Origin: Hydractinia symbiolongicarpus
Taxonomy: Eukaryota > Cnidaria > Hydrozoa > Anthoathecata > Hydractiniidae
Direction: 5' to 3'
Length of the DNA stretch: 64,000 nucleotides
NCBI RefSeq assembly: GCF_029227915.1
Contig: NC_079876.1
Coordinates: forward strand, 26,201,828-26,265,827
Positions 49,447-58,769 of this stretch are shown here, piece after piece. The notes beneath the pieces are model-generated. The model worked only from the letters and a program-made list of their open reading frames with translations. It did no database searches and was not told the DNA's origin. Both the position numbers and the translations under genes were made by a program. Position 1 is the stretch's first letter. The number at the start of each line of letters is the position of its first letter.

Positions 49447-50137
49447 ATTACTATTTTAGAAAAGTCAGCAACACAAAATTTGTTGGCTCTGACAGTTTTA
49501 TATATGAAAAACCAAGAACCAAAAAGTTTAGAAAAGTCAGCAAAAAAACATAGCTAGCTATAGTCACATATTCTGCAAATAGTACGTTCGGTCCCCACTG
49601 ATGATCAATGTTTATGTAAAGGTATGTCACGTGTAATCGTTTACGTTGGTCAGCCACAAAGGGCAGTAGTTTTCAACATTGAGGGGGAATGGAAAGCCAT
49701 ATTTTTGTGGACGATTGTAGCTATATTGTACACAGGTCAGGAAATAAATTTTTTTAACCCTGCCAGTGAGCATACACCAGTACGGCTCAAGTTACAGAAA
49801 CGGAAATTATTGCAATATAAATATATATATCGGGAAACTTTTTGAACATGTATATACATTTGTTATTTGTTTGAGACGTTTTAAATTCTGATGCTTACAT
49901 CCAACACCTGCATTTTTTATTACCAGGGCAAATTCTGACGAACGGTTATCATGCAATCGTCAACACCTATAGCTATACTGAAAATATTTAAATATATGTA
50001 TATATGGATTTGACGATATTGGTTGTTAATAACTCTAACAATATTAACAGTCAAGGTACAGAAGAAAGCTTAGTAAGTTTCTGAGTATAATGTGAAACTG
50101 TTAAAATTCTGTATGCCATGTATATATTATGTATTAT

Positions 50138-50209
50138 GCCCTGTTGGTCTAATGGCTATGACACTCATTTATGGAAATGGGAGATCTGGGTTCGAATCCT
50201 GGACAGGGC
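50138..50209 (+). tRNA. tRNA-like sequence, Pro-type, possibly a pseudogene
   Basis: A full cloverleaf can be drawn: 7-bp acceptor stem (GCCCTGT with ACAGGGC), D arm (GTC/GAC), anticodon stem CTCAT/ATGGG, and T arm CTGGG TTCGAAT CCTGG. The body resembles metazoan tRNA-Pro (TGGTCTA...). The anticodon loop is 8 nt (TTATGGAA), not 7, so the anticodon is not secure and the gene may be inactive or a SINE head. The next bases are T then AGGAAAAAC; no TTTT terminator. Confidence 0.5.
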
Positions 50210-50787
50210 TAGGAAAAACATAACTATAATGCACGCCTTGGTAATCCGTAATTAAGCTTGCTTTTTCTATTGTTGTCTTATCAGGGAAGTTGTTTACTGT
50301 ATTTTCTATTAAATTATACTATTTGATACATGTAATGAACAACTTTTTAGCCTTTAGCTAGCTACCTAGCTAATGCAAAGCCATGTAAAAAGATCATCAC
50401 TAGCTACCTAACTAAAGCTAGTGAACATATAGCTGGCTAGTATAAAAGTAGCTGGAAAAAAAGAATTGTTCTTGACAGGCTCATATCTTTTGACTACACA
50501 TATTATATTCAGTCGGGTAATTTTGCCCTGATTAGGAATATCTATAGGATTAAAACTGGCTAGCTAGTATAGTATCCTAAATGAAACCGACCCTTCTTTG
50601 ACCCACCGGTAGGTAAACGGACACCGGATACCATGTTTATTTACATCTTAGCACTTTCTGATTGGTTAGATTATAAACAAAAAGTAATGTCATTGGCCCG
50701 TGATATATTTTTTCAACATATTTATATGCGATATATTGCGTCCGGAACAAACTGCGAATTTGCTAATGCAGACGCAGGTAACTACAT

Positions 50788-50839
50788 TCTCGACCCCAGA
50801 GCTCTTTGAGATAAATTTGAAAGGGCTCTGGGGACGAGA
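50788..50839. repeat. Hairpin TCTCGACCCCAGAGC...GCTCTGGGGACGAGA
   Basis: A 20-bp stem with two mismatches around a 12-nt loop. Partial copies of the arm (AACCTCGTTCCCAG-like) occur at 18073, 27668, 29105, 30665, 36414 and 44309, pointing to a dispersed repeat family. Confidence 0.7.
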
Positions 50840-51464
50840 ATGAGGTAACTATAGTTTTTCCAAAAACAAACATTTTTTCCATTGATTTATTGGACAAAAT
50901 GGAACACGTAGATTTTTCCAAACACAAAAATTCTTCGCTTTGATTGGATAAAGTAGAACACGTGGTTTAAGCGATGGAAATATACTTTTCTGGCGCCACT
51001 TTTTTCAAACCCTCTGGAAATTTACCGGAGTGTGTTGTGTTTGTTTGCTGGAACGAAATTGATACTTCCTGGATTATTGGATAAGTATTATTTCATAATT
51101 TTGTCCGTCTCTTTTGTGTTAGTAAACAAAACACATTTAGCTAGGTGTAAACTGCAGCTTGGTGCATCTTTATATCTGATTTTTGTCCCCAGCTGTGTCC
51201 TTGCATTTTGGCTATTATATACCTGGCTAGATAGCTATTAATCGTAGAAATTGTAGCTTACTGTTTAAATCTTATTTTTTGTTCCCTGCTCCTGTATTTT
51301 GATTCAAGGACTACATTGCCACAGTCACCAAAGTAAGAAGATATACGTTTATGTTTATATCTGATTTAGGTGCTAACTGCAGCTAGGAAGCAACCGTAGC
51401 ATCATAAAATTGTGTCACATTGTAGCTAATTGTAGCATCGTAGAATAATCAAGACAAATTAATC
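50840..51464. other. Upstream flank of the Helentron ORF
   Basis: Probably the 5' part of the element and its promoter. Two similar short blocks (CAAACA...TTGATTGGATAAAGTAGAACACG and an imperfect earlier copy, 50865-50960). The element's 5' terminus could not be fixed. Confidence 0.4.
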
Positions 51465-54400
51465 ATGATATCTGTCCAAGCATATCGTGCCACCATTGGT
51501 TCTTTTTATAATGTAGCTGCTAGTTGCTCCAATAACATTAGGAATGAAACAACAAATTTTTACAGCCGTTCTGAAATGTTTTTTGACCAGATCGATGGTA
51601 ACAACAACTTCATTCATTTCTTGAAACTTTTTATTTCAATAATTTTCATGTGTTGTCTGAGCTGTAATATAAATCTTGCGTCTTTGAAATTACTGTTACT
51701 GTTATCTGGCGATATTGAAAGCAATCCTGGGCCTTTTAATAACAATGATATCGACTTCCAAATAGCACTACAGGATTCCTATGCTACGCATCTTCTTAAT
51801 CAGTCAACTTCTGCTGATCAAATAGTCGCTTACGCTAGAAGTATTGGTTTGTCAAATATAACATATCGAGAAGTGACCAAAGGGGATGGCAACTGCTTTT
51901 ATAGAGCAGTAGTACAGCAACTTAATCGCCCTGAGATCAGACAAATTGTGCCCCTTGGACTACATTTCCAGAATCATCTTCAACTACGAGCAGCTGTGGT
52001 CAAATTTGTTCGAGAAAATAGTAATCTAGAAATTTTTCAAAATAACAGAATCTTTTTAACCATAAAGCCGGAAGAGTGGGAACGCGACATACAAACTCAG
52101 TCAAGACCTACTGTTGATGTTGAAGAGATTTTCATACGGGCTACTGCAATAATTTTGGGCGTAAACATTTTGATAACAGCCGATACCAGTACTGCAACAC
52201 GCCCATATACCCTCATTAGTCCTACTCATGACGAAACACATGATATTCCTGGTGAACAACAAGTGGCACATCTATTGACTGATGGTACCACTGCAGGTGC
52301 TTTCATTTTGCTTGGCAGGGTTAATCAAAATCACTATCAATCGTTGATCTTTGATGATAATGTGAGCGTTACTCCTGTTACATCATCCACATCACTCAGT
52401 CCACCTAAAAAAATTCCTTGTTTGTCATCAAAATATCCTGAAAATATAACTAATGAAAAACCTGGTGAAAAGGAAGTTACTACTTTGAATCAAAATCAAG
52501 ACCTCCTAGTAGAGAAAATAATGAAATCTTATATGTCTGCTGCTATAATACCAAAAAAAGTTAAGCCTAAACATAAGCCTAAATCCAAGCCTAAACCCAA
52601 ACCTACACCTAAACCTACAACCAAACCTACAACCAAGCGTAAACGCAAGCCAAATTATAATAAAGAACCTGCTTTAAAGCTAAAGTGTCTTCAGTTAAAT
52701 ATTAAATATGAAGAACCTAAAGTTAATGAAACAAGTATGGAAACATTCAACAGACACAGGCGAATAATTTATAGCTGCAAAAAAAACATTTCTAAAACAG
52801 CCGTAAGTAATCAGGAAAATGGTAGTTTGAAAAAACCGCCTGCCTCCAAACATACATATTCCCTGCCACACCTTACACTTCCAATTACTACACACAATCT
52901 AGTAAATATTTTACCAACCACTCAGTCCATACAAACCACACAGTCAGTTCCGACAATTGTCACAGACAACCAGACCAGTGATCAAATTTATGGAAATGAA
53001 ACCTCCTCTATTCATCAAAATCCTGATGTTGTTGCAGCTGTAATACAGTTCGAAGAAGGTGAGAAGTTGCATAGTTTGGCAACCTGTAAAACTTGTCGTG
53101 AAACCCGACCAGTATTTCATGCTACTCCCCCTATCAGTCCTACTGCAGAAAACGAAACAAAACCAATTGCCGTTAAGCCTTGGAAAATTTTCAGCGATGG
53201 AAGGTGTGACAGGTGTCATCGGGAAAGCCTTAGTCGTTTTAAAAAGAATGTAACAACACCTGCTAGATTTTCCGGTATACTGTCAGTTGATGATGATGAT
53301 TTGGGCCCATTACACGATAACATCCGCCATAATGATATGCATTTTTTACCGGTACCACCATATCTTCAAAATTTGACCATACTGGAAGTAGCATTGATTC
53401 GTCGTATCACTGTTATCATGAATATACACCTCCTGCGATATGGCATGCTTGCATCAAAAGGACATTGTATCAGTTTTCCTCAGAGAATGCAAATTGCTAA
53501 AGAATTGCCATCGTTACCATCTCAGGTTGGAATAGTGGTTATTAAAAAGAAAGGAAGTCGAAATTCAGTTCAACAGTATACTGTGCAAAGGGGTAAAGTT
53601 GAAAATGCATTACGAGGGCTGTGTTTTGGATACCCAGAAGGTGGCACTGAATATCCAGATACTAATAGTGAACATCTATACAATGGCTCTGATCACATTG
53701 ACAAACCTTTAAAAGGACGCTACTTTCAGTTCCTACCGAATGAGTACTATAAGGATGTTTCGATAAAATATGACCGCATTCAAAATTTACCAGAGATGCG
53801 TTCTGAATTACCTGGCTTGCCTGTTGTTGAAATGCCACATATTATACCAGAGGAAGACAAGGGTCCTGCTGAAAATCAATTTCTGGAAAACTTACCTCAA
53901 GATGACGAAAGTATAACCCGTTCTGGTTTAGTTTGTCCACTTGAATCTAAAGATGCTGACAAAGAGTTGCGAACAATACTGCAGAAGCTCTTGGGCTCTG
54001 AAGATGCAGTTAATCAAGCTCTTGAACATGGCACAATTGCGAATGCAAATTTGGAATATACACGAGAGCAGCCTATTCGAGAATTAAAAACTCCTGGTTT
54101 TTTTACTATGGCATACCCAACTGTTTTTATTAATGGAAATTGTGACTTAACGGTTCCAAGGTTGAGTAAAATTAACTTTGAAGAATACATCGAACATATA
54201 TATTATTGTTCTGATAATCGTGTAGCGCGTCATCCATACTTAAAATTTTTCTTATTGAATATGCGTTTACGAATGCAAGCACTACAGCAGGGTAGCTTTC
54301 TTGTTTCCCAACAATTAAATGATGCGCATCTCACAATTGCTGAACTGAGAGATAATTTACAAAATGACGATGATTCAGTTCCACGAAAAATTATTAGTAT

Positions 54401-57400
54401 TGGAAAAAACCTGGTGAATACCGATCCATACTGGAGAGACCAAAAAAAAAAAGTGGATGCTCTGTTGTTTTTCAGACGAAATGAGTTTGGCGATTTACCG
54501 GCCTATTTTGATACCAACAGTTGTGCAGAATTTCATTGGAAACCATTACATGAATTACTTATTAAGTATCATGCCTTAATAAACAATTTAAACGAAGATA
54601 CTGTGCGGCAACAAATGGAAAACGACAGCAAATTCAAGCGGGAAATGATTCTACAAAATCTTCATATCGTCACACAGTATTTTGATGCAAGGACTATAAA
54701 TTACTTTGCCACAGTCAACAAGAAAGTGTTTCAATATAATGATAGTTGGTGGCGATATGAATTCGCTAAAGGTCGAGGTGAGATACATGGTCACGCAATT
54801 ATATCGTCCTCTAAACACGCTCAAAAGGTCAAAACAATCATGGATGGATTGTCGAATGATGTACCTGACTCACAAGCATCCCAAACTGCTGCACAAGAAC
54901 TTCAAAATTGGTTGCAAACCACAAATGAAGACAGTGATGACATTTTTTCACCCATATTTACTTCACTGCATCCTGCTGGGGGAAATGAAATTATAGATAC
55001 CTCTGGAATTAGAACTTGGGTTCCAAACAAAAATCAATGGCCAACACCAGAAGGGAGTCAAGCTCCTCCAGACCATAACCCATTGGCGCAAGAACTTGCA
55101 GATGTCGCTAACCATGAAGGTGGTATAAGAGAGCAACATACTTATCTTGTTAATAGAATAGGTCTCCATAATTGTAATTCCAGTTGTTTGCGTTATCGTC
55201 GTAAGAATAATAAGGAAAAGGATACCGCTCCAAAAAAGTACTGTCGTTTTCATTTTGGTGATCTTGATCCACAAACCAAAAAAACAAGTGGCAAAGAGAT
55301 TCATCCTTTTCATGCTGTCATAACAAAAGGGGAACATCCTAGATATGAGGGACCACGCGATCATCCTCGCCTAATGATGCATGTTAAAACACGTCTGCTT
55401 AGTTGGCTAGCAAATTGTGACAGTCAAGTCATTATCGATCAGGATCTTCTGGCTCTTCAAAAATACATTGCTGGTTATGCTTGCAAGGGGGCAGCCTCAA
55501 CTGAAGATTTGGTACATGTTTATCGGCATCTCATTGAAAACACTGCTGATGGAAGCACTGTTAAAAATTTGGCTCAACGACTACTTCAAAAAATTGCTGG
55601 TCTGGTAGATGTACCAGGTGCTGCGGCAGATTTTATTAATAGTGGTGGCCGTTTGACTAGATGTACCAGGAATTTTCGATACATTGGTATCAGTGGCTTC
55701 CGAGCATTGGATACGTCTGGTGAAGATGGAACCGTTACAAAGAATAGCACATTGGATAAATACTTGAGCGATAAGCGTAGAGAAACTGAGCCAGAAATAT
55801 CATTATGGAACTGGAGCAAGAAATGTAATTGTACCTGCAAAGTAGATCACGTGCCAGTTTTTACAGGAATATCTACAAAACCTGTTTGGCCTGTTACTGA
55901 GGACTATGCAAAAGCTATGCTCGTTATATTTTCTGTTGGAACGTGGCATAATACTGAAGAATTGAAGGGACAACATGAGTCATTTGCTGCTGCTTTGGCT
56001 TCCTTTGTTCAAACTGAAAACTGTCCCCCTATATTAATAGATGCATTGAAGGAGGTTAAACAATCATTCGATAAAAAGAGTGAGAGAAAACAAAGTCACA
56101 CTCGTGTAATCAATAATGAAACCGATAATCAGTCTTCATGTCAATCATCACAATATACAGATGCAAGTTCTCAAAGTTCCCAAAATTCAGTCATTGCACA
56201 AATGAACATAGGCAGAGCGATAATGAGAGATATTGCAAGGCATCACGTTGCTGATATCAATGAGCCGGATGTACAACAAGTTCTTCCCAATGGAGGGCCT
56301 ACATTTGATTGGAATAATTATGCAATTCAAAGTTTTGGTAGTCAATGGCCAATTAATGCTGACACATGGTTACAATCTATATCTGAAGAAGCAGAAAGAA
56401 ATGAATTGCATCTGGCTGATGATTGTACCTTACCCCAAATAAACATCTTAAATGCTAATGAATTACAGAGAACAGTCATTGGTATAAATCTTCAGCATTT
56501 ATTGCAAGTTGCAAAAGGAACTTTGCCAACAGGTACCCAGCCATTACGTTTATTAATACAAGGAACAGCTGGTGTTGGGAAAACATTCATCATTACTGCG
56601 CTCACCAGAATCGTTCGGCGTATTTTTAAGCGAAATTCTGCTGTTATGAACTTGGCCCCAACTGGTGCAGCATCAGTCCTCATACCTAATGGTCGCACTA
56701 TACATTCAATGACTCCACCACCACACAAACTGAAAAAAGATAAGAATTTAAATTCTGTCCAGCTTTCTGACTATCCGTTGGGTGATGTATCTCTAAGAAA
56801 GCTGAGAAAGTATACAGGTATGCATGAAAACAATGAGCTGAAATTATTTCAACTTAATATTGATGAACGTAGCATGCAGTCGAAGCTTCTTGTGGCCTGG
56901 TGCAGCCAAAGATTATGCGAGGCTACGGGAGACTTTGATAATTATTATGGTGGTGTACCAGCTGTCAATTTCTTTGGTGACCTTGGTCAGCTTGGACCAA
57001 TTCGTGCTTTGGATCTACATCAGCCACCAAAACACGATGATTCGACAATCAACTTTGCTGGCTATGCAATCTATCGCTCGTTTCAAGATGTTATTGTTCT
57101 TACAGAAACAATGCGTCAAGGCCCAGATCAGTTAGCTCTTTTGCAGCGACTTCTTAGAATACGTAATGGATCGATCACTCAACAAGACTGGCAAGATATA
57201 AATAGTCGTTACGAAGATGGTTTGCCACAAACCGAAAAATGTAACTTTTCGCATGGTCGCGTCCTTACATTGATGGAAACATGGAATGAAGTTAATGAGG
57301 AAAATCACAATAAATTAGCTAGCCTCGGTGTGCCTGTTGCTGTAATTCCATCAAGAGGCAGTGGTAAACACCACTCTTTGACTGATAAGCAACTGGGTCA

Positions 57401-58106
57401 AATACCGCTGAGATCTTTAATGGCAGTTGGTGCAACTGTAATACTCACTAAGAACCAAAAAGGTCTTACGGGCCTCGGTCTTAATAATGGTGCGATGGGA
57501 AAAGTAATTGCAATCCTTTATTCGCCAAATATGTCACCACCTGAATTTCCTATAGCTGTCATTGTCGATTTCCCAAATTATAAAGGCCCAATATGGATTC
57601 CAGAACATCCAACATGGATACCAATTACTGCTGTTGAAGGTCGATGTGAATCTAATTGTTGCAGCAGAAATGGCCTGCCATTGATGCCAGGATATGCGAT
57701 AACAATTGCTAAAAGTCAGGGTATGTCGATTGGAGATGGTAAAACTGCCACCCACATGCGTATCAAGTTACAACAATCAATTCAGATGGAAAAAAATAAC
57801 CTTGGTACAGCTTACACTGCATTTTCAAGATGCGAAAAAGAAAGGAATTGGGCACTTGTCGAGCCAATTACTCAAGAACGTCTCTTGTACGTTAATACAC
57901 ATCCTCGTATGAAAGCCAGACAAGAGGAAGAGCAACGACTGAAAGCATTATCGAATGAAACCATCAAAAAATTTGATATCACTATAGTAAAGTATATTAA
58001 CTTGCTGAAAGACCTTGACGAGTTTTGCGATGATGATATTGAAGATGCAGTTTGTCCTTCACCATCTGCAGATTGCTCATGTATTATATGCACATCTCAA
58101 TCATAA
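51465..58106 (+). CDS. Helentron-type Rep-helicase with 2A-like peptide and OTU protease
   Basis: One uninterrupted frame of 2213 codons. It is a rolling-circle transposon protein that would nick and rejoin single strands (Rep) and unwind DNA (helicase). Order: hydrophobic segment about 51-80 ending in 2A-like GDIESNPGP (82-90); OTU cysteine protease 132-295 (DGNCFYRA with C144, NHYQS with H290); Lys/Pro-rich tract about 362-400; Cys pairs KTCRE and RCDRC with a DUF6570-like region about 600-740. The Helitron N-region has FFTMAYPTVF, the HUH motif EIHGHAI (H1108, H1110) and the two-tyrosine motif KYIAGYACK (Y1334, Y1338). The PIF1-like helicase has GTAGVGKT (1700-1707), FGDLGQLGP (about 1838) and YTAFSR near the end. 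A CxC...C tail closes it. OTU next to Rep-Hel is a Helentron trait. The full frame suggests a young, perhaps active copy. Confidence 0.93.
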   Translation: MISVQAYRATIGSFYNVAASCSNNIRNETTNFYSRSEMFFDQIDGNNNFIHFLKLFISIIFMCCLSCNINLASLKLLLLLSGDIESNPGPFNNNDIDFQIALQDSYATHLLNQSTSADQIVAYARSIGLSNITYREVTKGDGNCFYRAVVQQLNRPEIRQIVPLGLHFQNHLQLRAAVVKFVRENSNLEIFQNNRIFLTIKPEEWERDIQTQSRPTVDVEEIFIRATAIILGVNILITADTSTATRPYTLISPTHDETHDIPGEQQVAHLLTDGTTAGAFILLGRVNQNHYQSLIFDDNVSVTPVTSSTSLSPPKKIPCLSSKYPENITNEKPGEKEVTTLNQNQDLLVEKIMKSYMSAAIIPKKVKPKHKPKSKPKPKPTPKPTTKPTTKRKRKPNYNKEPALKLKCLQLNIKYEEPKVNETSMETFNRHRRIIYSCKKNISKTAVSNQENGSLKKPPASKHTYSLPHLTLPITTHNLVNILPTTQSIQTTQSVPTIVTDNQTSDQIYGNETSSIHQNPDVVAAVIQFEEGEKLHSLATCKTCRETRPVFHATPPISPTAENETKPIAVKPWKIFSDGRCDRCHRESLSRFKKNVTTPARFSGILSVDDDDLGPLHDNIRHNDMHFLPVPPYLQNLTILEVALIRRITVIMNIHLLRYGMLASKGHCISFPQRMQIAKELPSLPSQVGIVVIKKKGSRNSVQQYTVQRGKVENALRGLCFGYPEGGTEYPDTNSEHLYNGSDHIDKPLKGRYFQFLPNEYYKDVSIKYDRIQNLPEMRSELPGLPVVEMPHIIPEEDKGPAENQFLENLPQDDESITRSGLVCPLESKDADKELRTILQKLLGSEDAVNQALEHGTIANANLEYTREQPIRELKTPGFFTMAYPTVFINGNCDLTVPRLSKINFEEYIEHIYYCSDNRVARHPYLKFFLLNMRLRMQALQQGSFLVSQQLNDAHLTIAELRDNLQNDDDSVPRKIISIGKNLVNTDPYWRDQKKKVDALLFFRRNEFGDLPAYFDTNSCAEFHWKPLHELLIKYHALINNLNEDTVRQQMENDSKFKREMILQNLHIVTQYFDARTINYFATVNKKVFQYNDSWWRYEFAKGRGEIHGHAIISSSKHAQKVKTIMDGLSNDVPDSQASQTAAQELQNWLQTTNEDSDDIFSPIFTSLHPAGGNEIIDTSGIRTWVPNKNQWPTPEGSQAPPDHNPLAQELADVANHEGGIREQHTYLVNRIGLHNCNSSCLRYRRKNNKEKDTAPKKYCRFHFGDLDPQTKKTSGKEIHPFHAVITKGEHPRYEGPRDHPRLMMHVKTRLLSWLANCDSQVIIDQDLLALQKYIAGYACKGAASTEDLVHVYRHLIENTADGSTVKNLAQRLLQKIAGLVDVPGAAADFINSGGRLTRCTRNFRYIGISGFRALDTSGEDGTVTKNSTLDKYLSDKRRETEPEISLWNWSKKCNCTCKVDHVPVFTGISTKPVWPVTEDYAKAMLVIFSVGTWHNTEELKGQHESFAAALASFVQTENCPPILIDALKEVKQSFDKKSERKQSHTRVINNETDNQSSCQSSQYTDASSQSSQNSVIAQMNIGRAIMRDIARHHVADINEPDVQQVLPNGGPTFDWNNYAIQSFGSQWPINADTWLQSISEEAERNELHLADDCTLPQINILNANELQRTVIGINLQHLLQVAKGTLPTGTQPLRLLIQGTAGVGKTFIITALTRIVRRIFKRNSAVMNLAPTGAASVLIPNGRTIHSMTPPPHKLKKDKNLNSVQLSDYPLGDVSLRKLRKYTGMHENNELKLFQLNIDERSMQSKLLVAWCSQRLCEATGDFDNYYGGVPAVNFFGDLGQLGPIRALDLHQPPKHDDSTINFAGYAIYRSFQDVIVLTETMRQGPDQLALLQRLLRIRNGSITQQDWQDINSRYEDGLPQTEKCNFSHGRVLTLMETWNEVNEENHNKLASLGVPVAVIPSRGSGKHHSLTDKQLGQIPLRSLMAVGATVILTKNQKGLTGLGLNNGAMGKVIAILYSPNMSPPEFPIAVIVDFPNYKGPIWIPEHPTWIPITAVEGRCESNCCSRNGLPLMPGYAITIAKSQGMSIGDGKTATHMRIKLQQSIQMEKNNLGTAYTAFSRCEKERNWALVEPITQERLLYVNTHPRMKARQEEEQRLKALSNETIKKFDITIVKYINLLKDLDEFCDDDIEDAVCPSPSADCSCIICTSQS
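51663..51734 (+). other. 2A-like ribosome-skipping peptide site
   Basis: Codes a leucine run and then GDIESNPGP, matching the D-(V/I)-E-x-N-P-G-P consensus in full. Skipping would occur between G89 and P90, releasing an 89-residue hydrophobic leader from the 2124-residue Rep-helicase. Similar leaders in sea urchin and sponge proteins and non-LTR elements are known to act in skipping or as signal sequences. Confidence 0.88.
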
Positions 58107-58235
58107 TGATAATCACAACTGAAATTAACCTATGTTGCAGATAATATACATTAAAAAACATTGTATATGTTCATATATTTGTTGTGAAATCAATATGCGA
58201 AGTAAAATTTTGATTTAGAAAATAAACAAAATAAA
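58107..58235. other. 3' UTR of the Helentron ORF
   Basis: AT-rich with an AATAAA-type run (GAAAATAAACAAAATAAAAA, 58219-58238) next to the start of the tandem repeat. Confidence 0.5.
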
Positions 58236-58769
58236 AACCGTCTGACCATGAATTCGTAATTATTGGATGTAATAAGCCGAAGTCAAATACTTGATTTAAT
58301 ATCAATGTATAGTAAGCTGTATCCAAGAATCATGGTAAACATTTTTAATTCAACAGACAGAATAGTTGTTTCTCAAAACAACCGTCTGCCCATGAATTCG
58401 TAATTATTGGATGTAATAAGCCGAAGTCAAATACTTGATTATAATATCAATGTATAGTAAGCTGTATCCAAGAATCATGGTAAACATTTTTAGTTCGACA
58501 GACAGAATAGTTGTTTCTCAAAACAACCGTCTGCCCATGAATTCGTAATTATTGGATGTAATAAGCCGAAGTCAAACACTTGATCTAATATCAATGTGTA
58601 GTAAGCTGTATCCAAGAATCATGGTAAACATTTTTAGTTCAACAGACAGAATAGTTGTTTCTCAAAACAACCGTCTGCCCATGAATTCGTAATTATTGGA
58701 TGTAATAAGCCGAAGTCAGATACTTGATTTAATATCAATGTATAGTAAGCTGTATCCAAGAATCATGGT
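58236..58769 (+). repeat. 144-bp tandem repeat, 3.7 copies, downstream of the Helentron ORF
   Basis: Copies begin at 58236, 58380, 58525 and 58669 with AACCGTCTGCCCATGAATTC; the last stops at AAGAATCATGGT. Copies differ at only a few bases. Helentrons and their non-autonomous kin often carry a minisatellite near the 3' end, so this probably belongs to the element. Confidence 0.9.

Noticed and set aside
51663-51734. 2A motif as a sign of an integrated RNA virus
   Set aside because: No capsid, protease or RNA polymerase domains; the same frame continues into OTU, Rep and PIF1-like helicase, a transposon.
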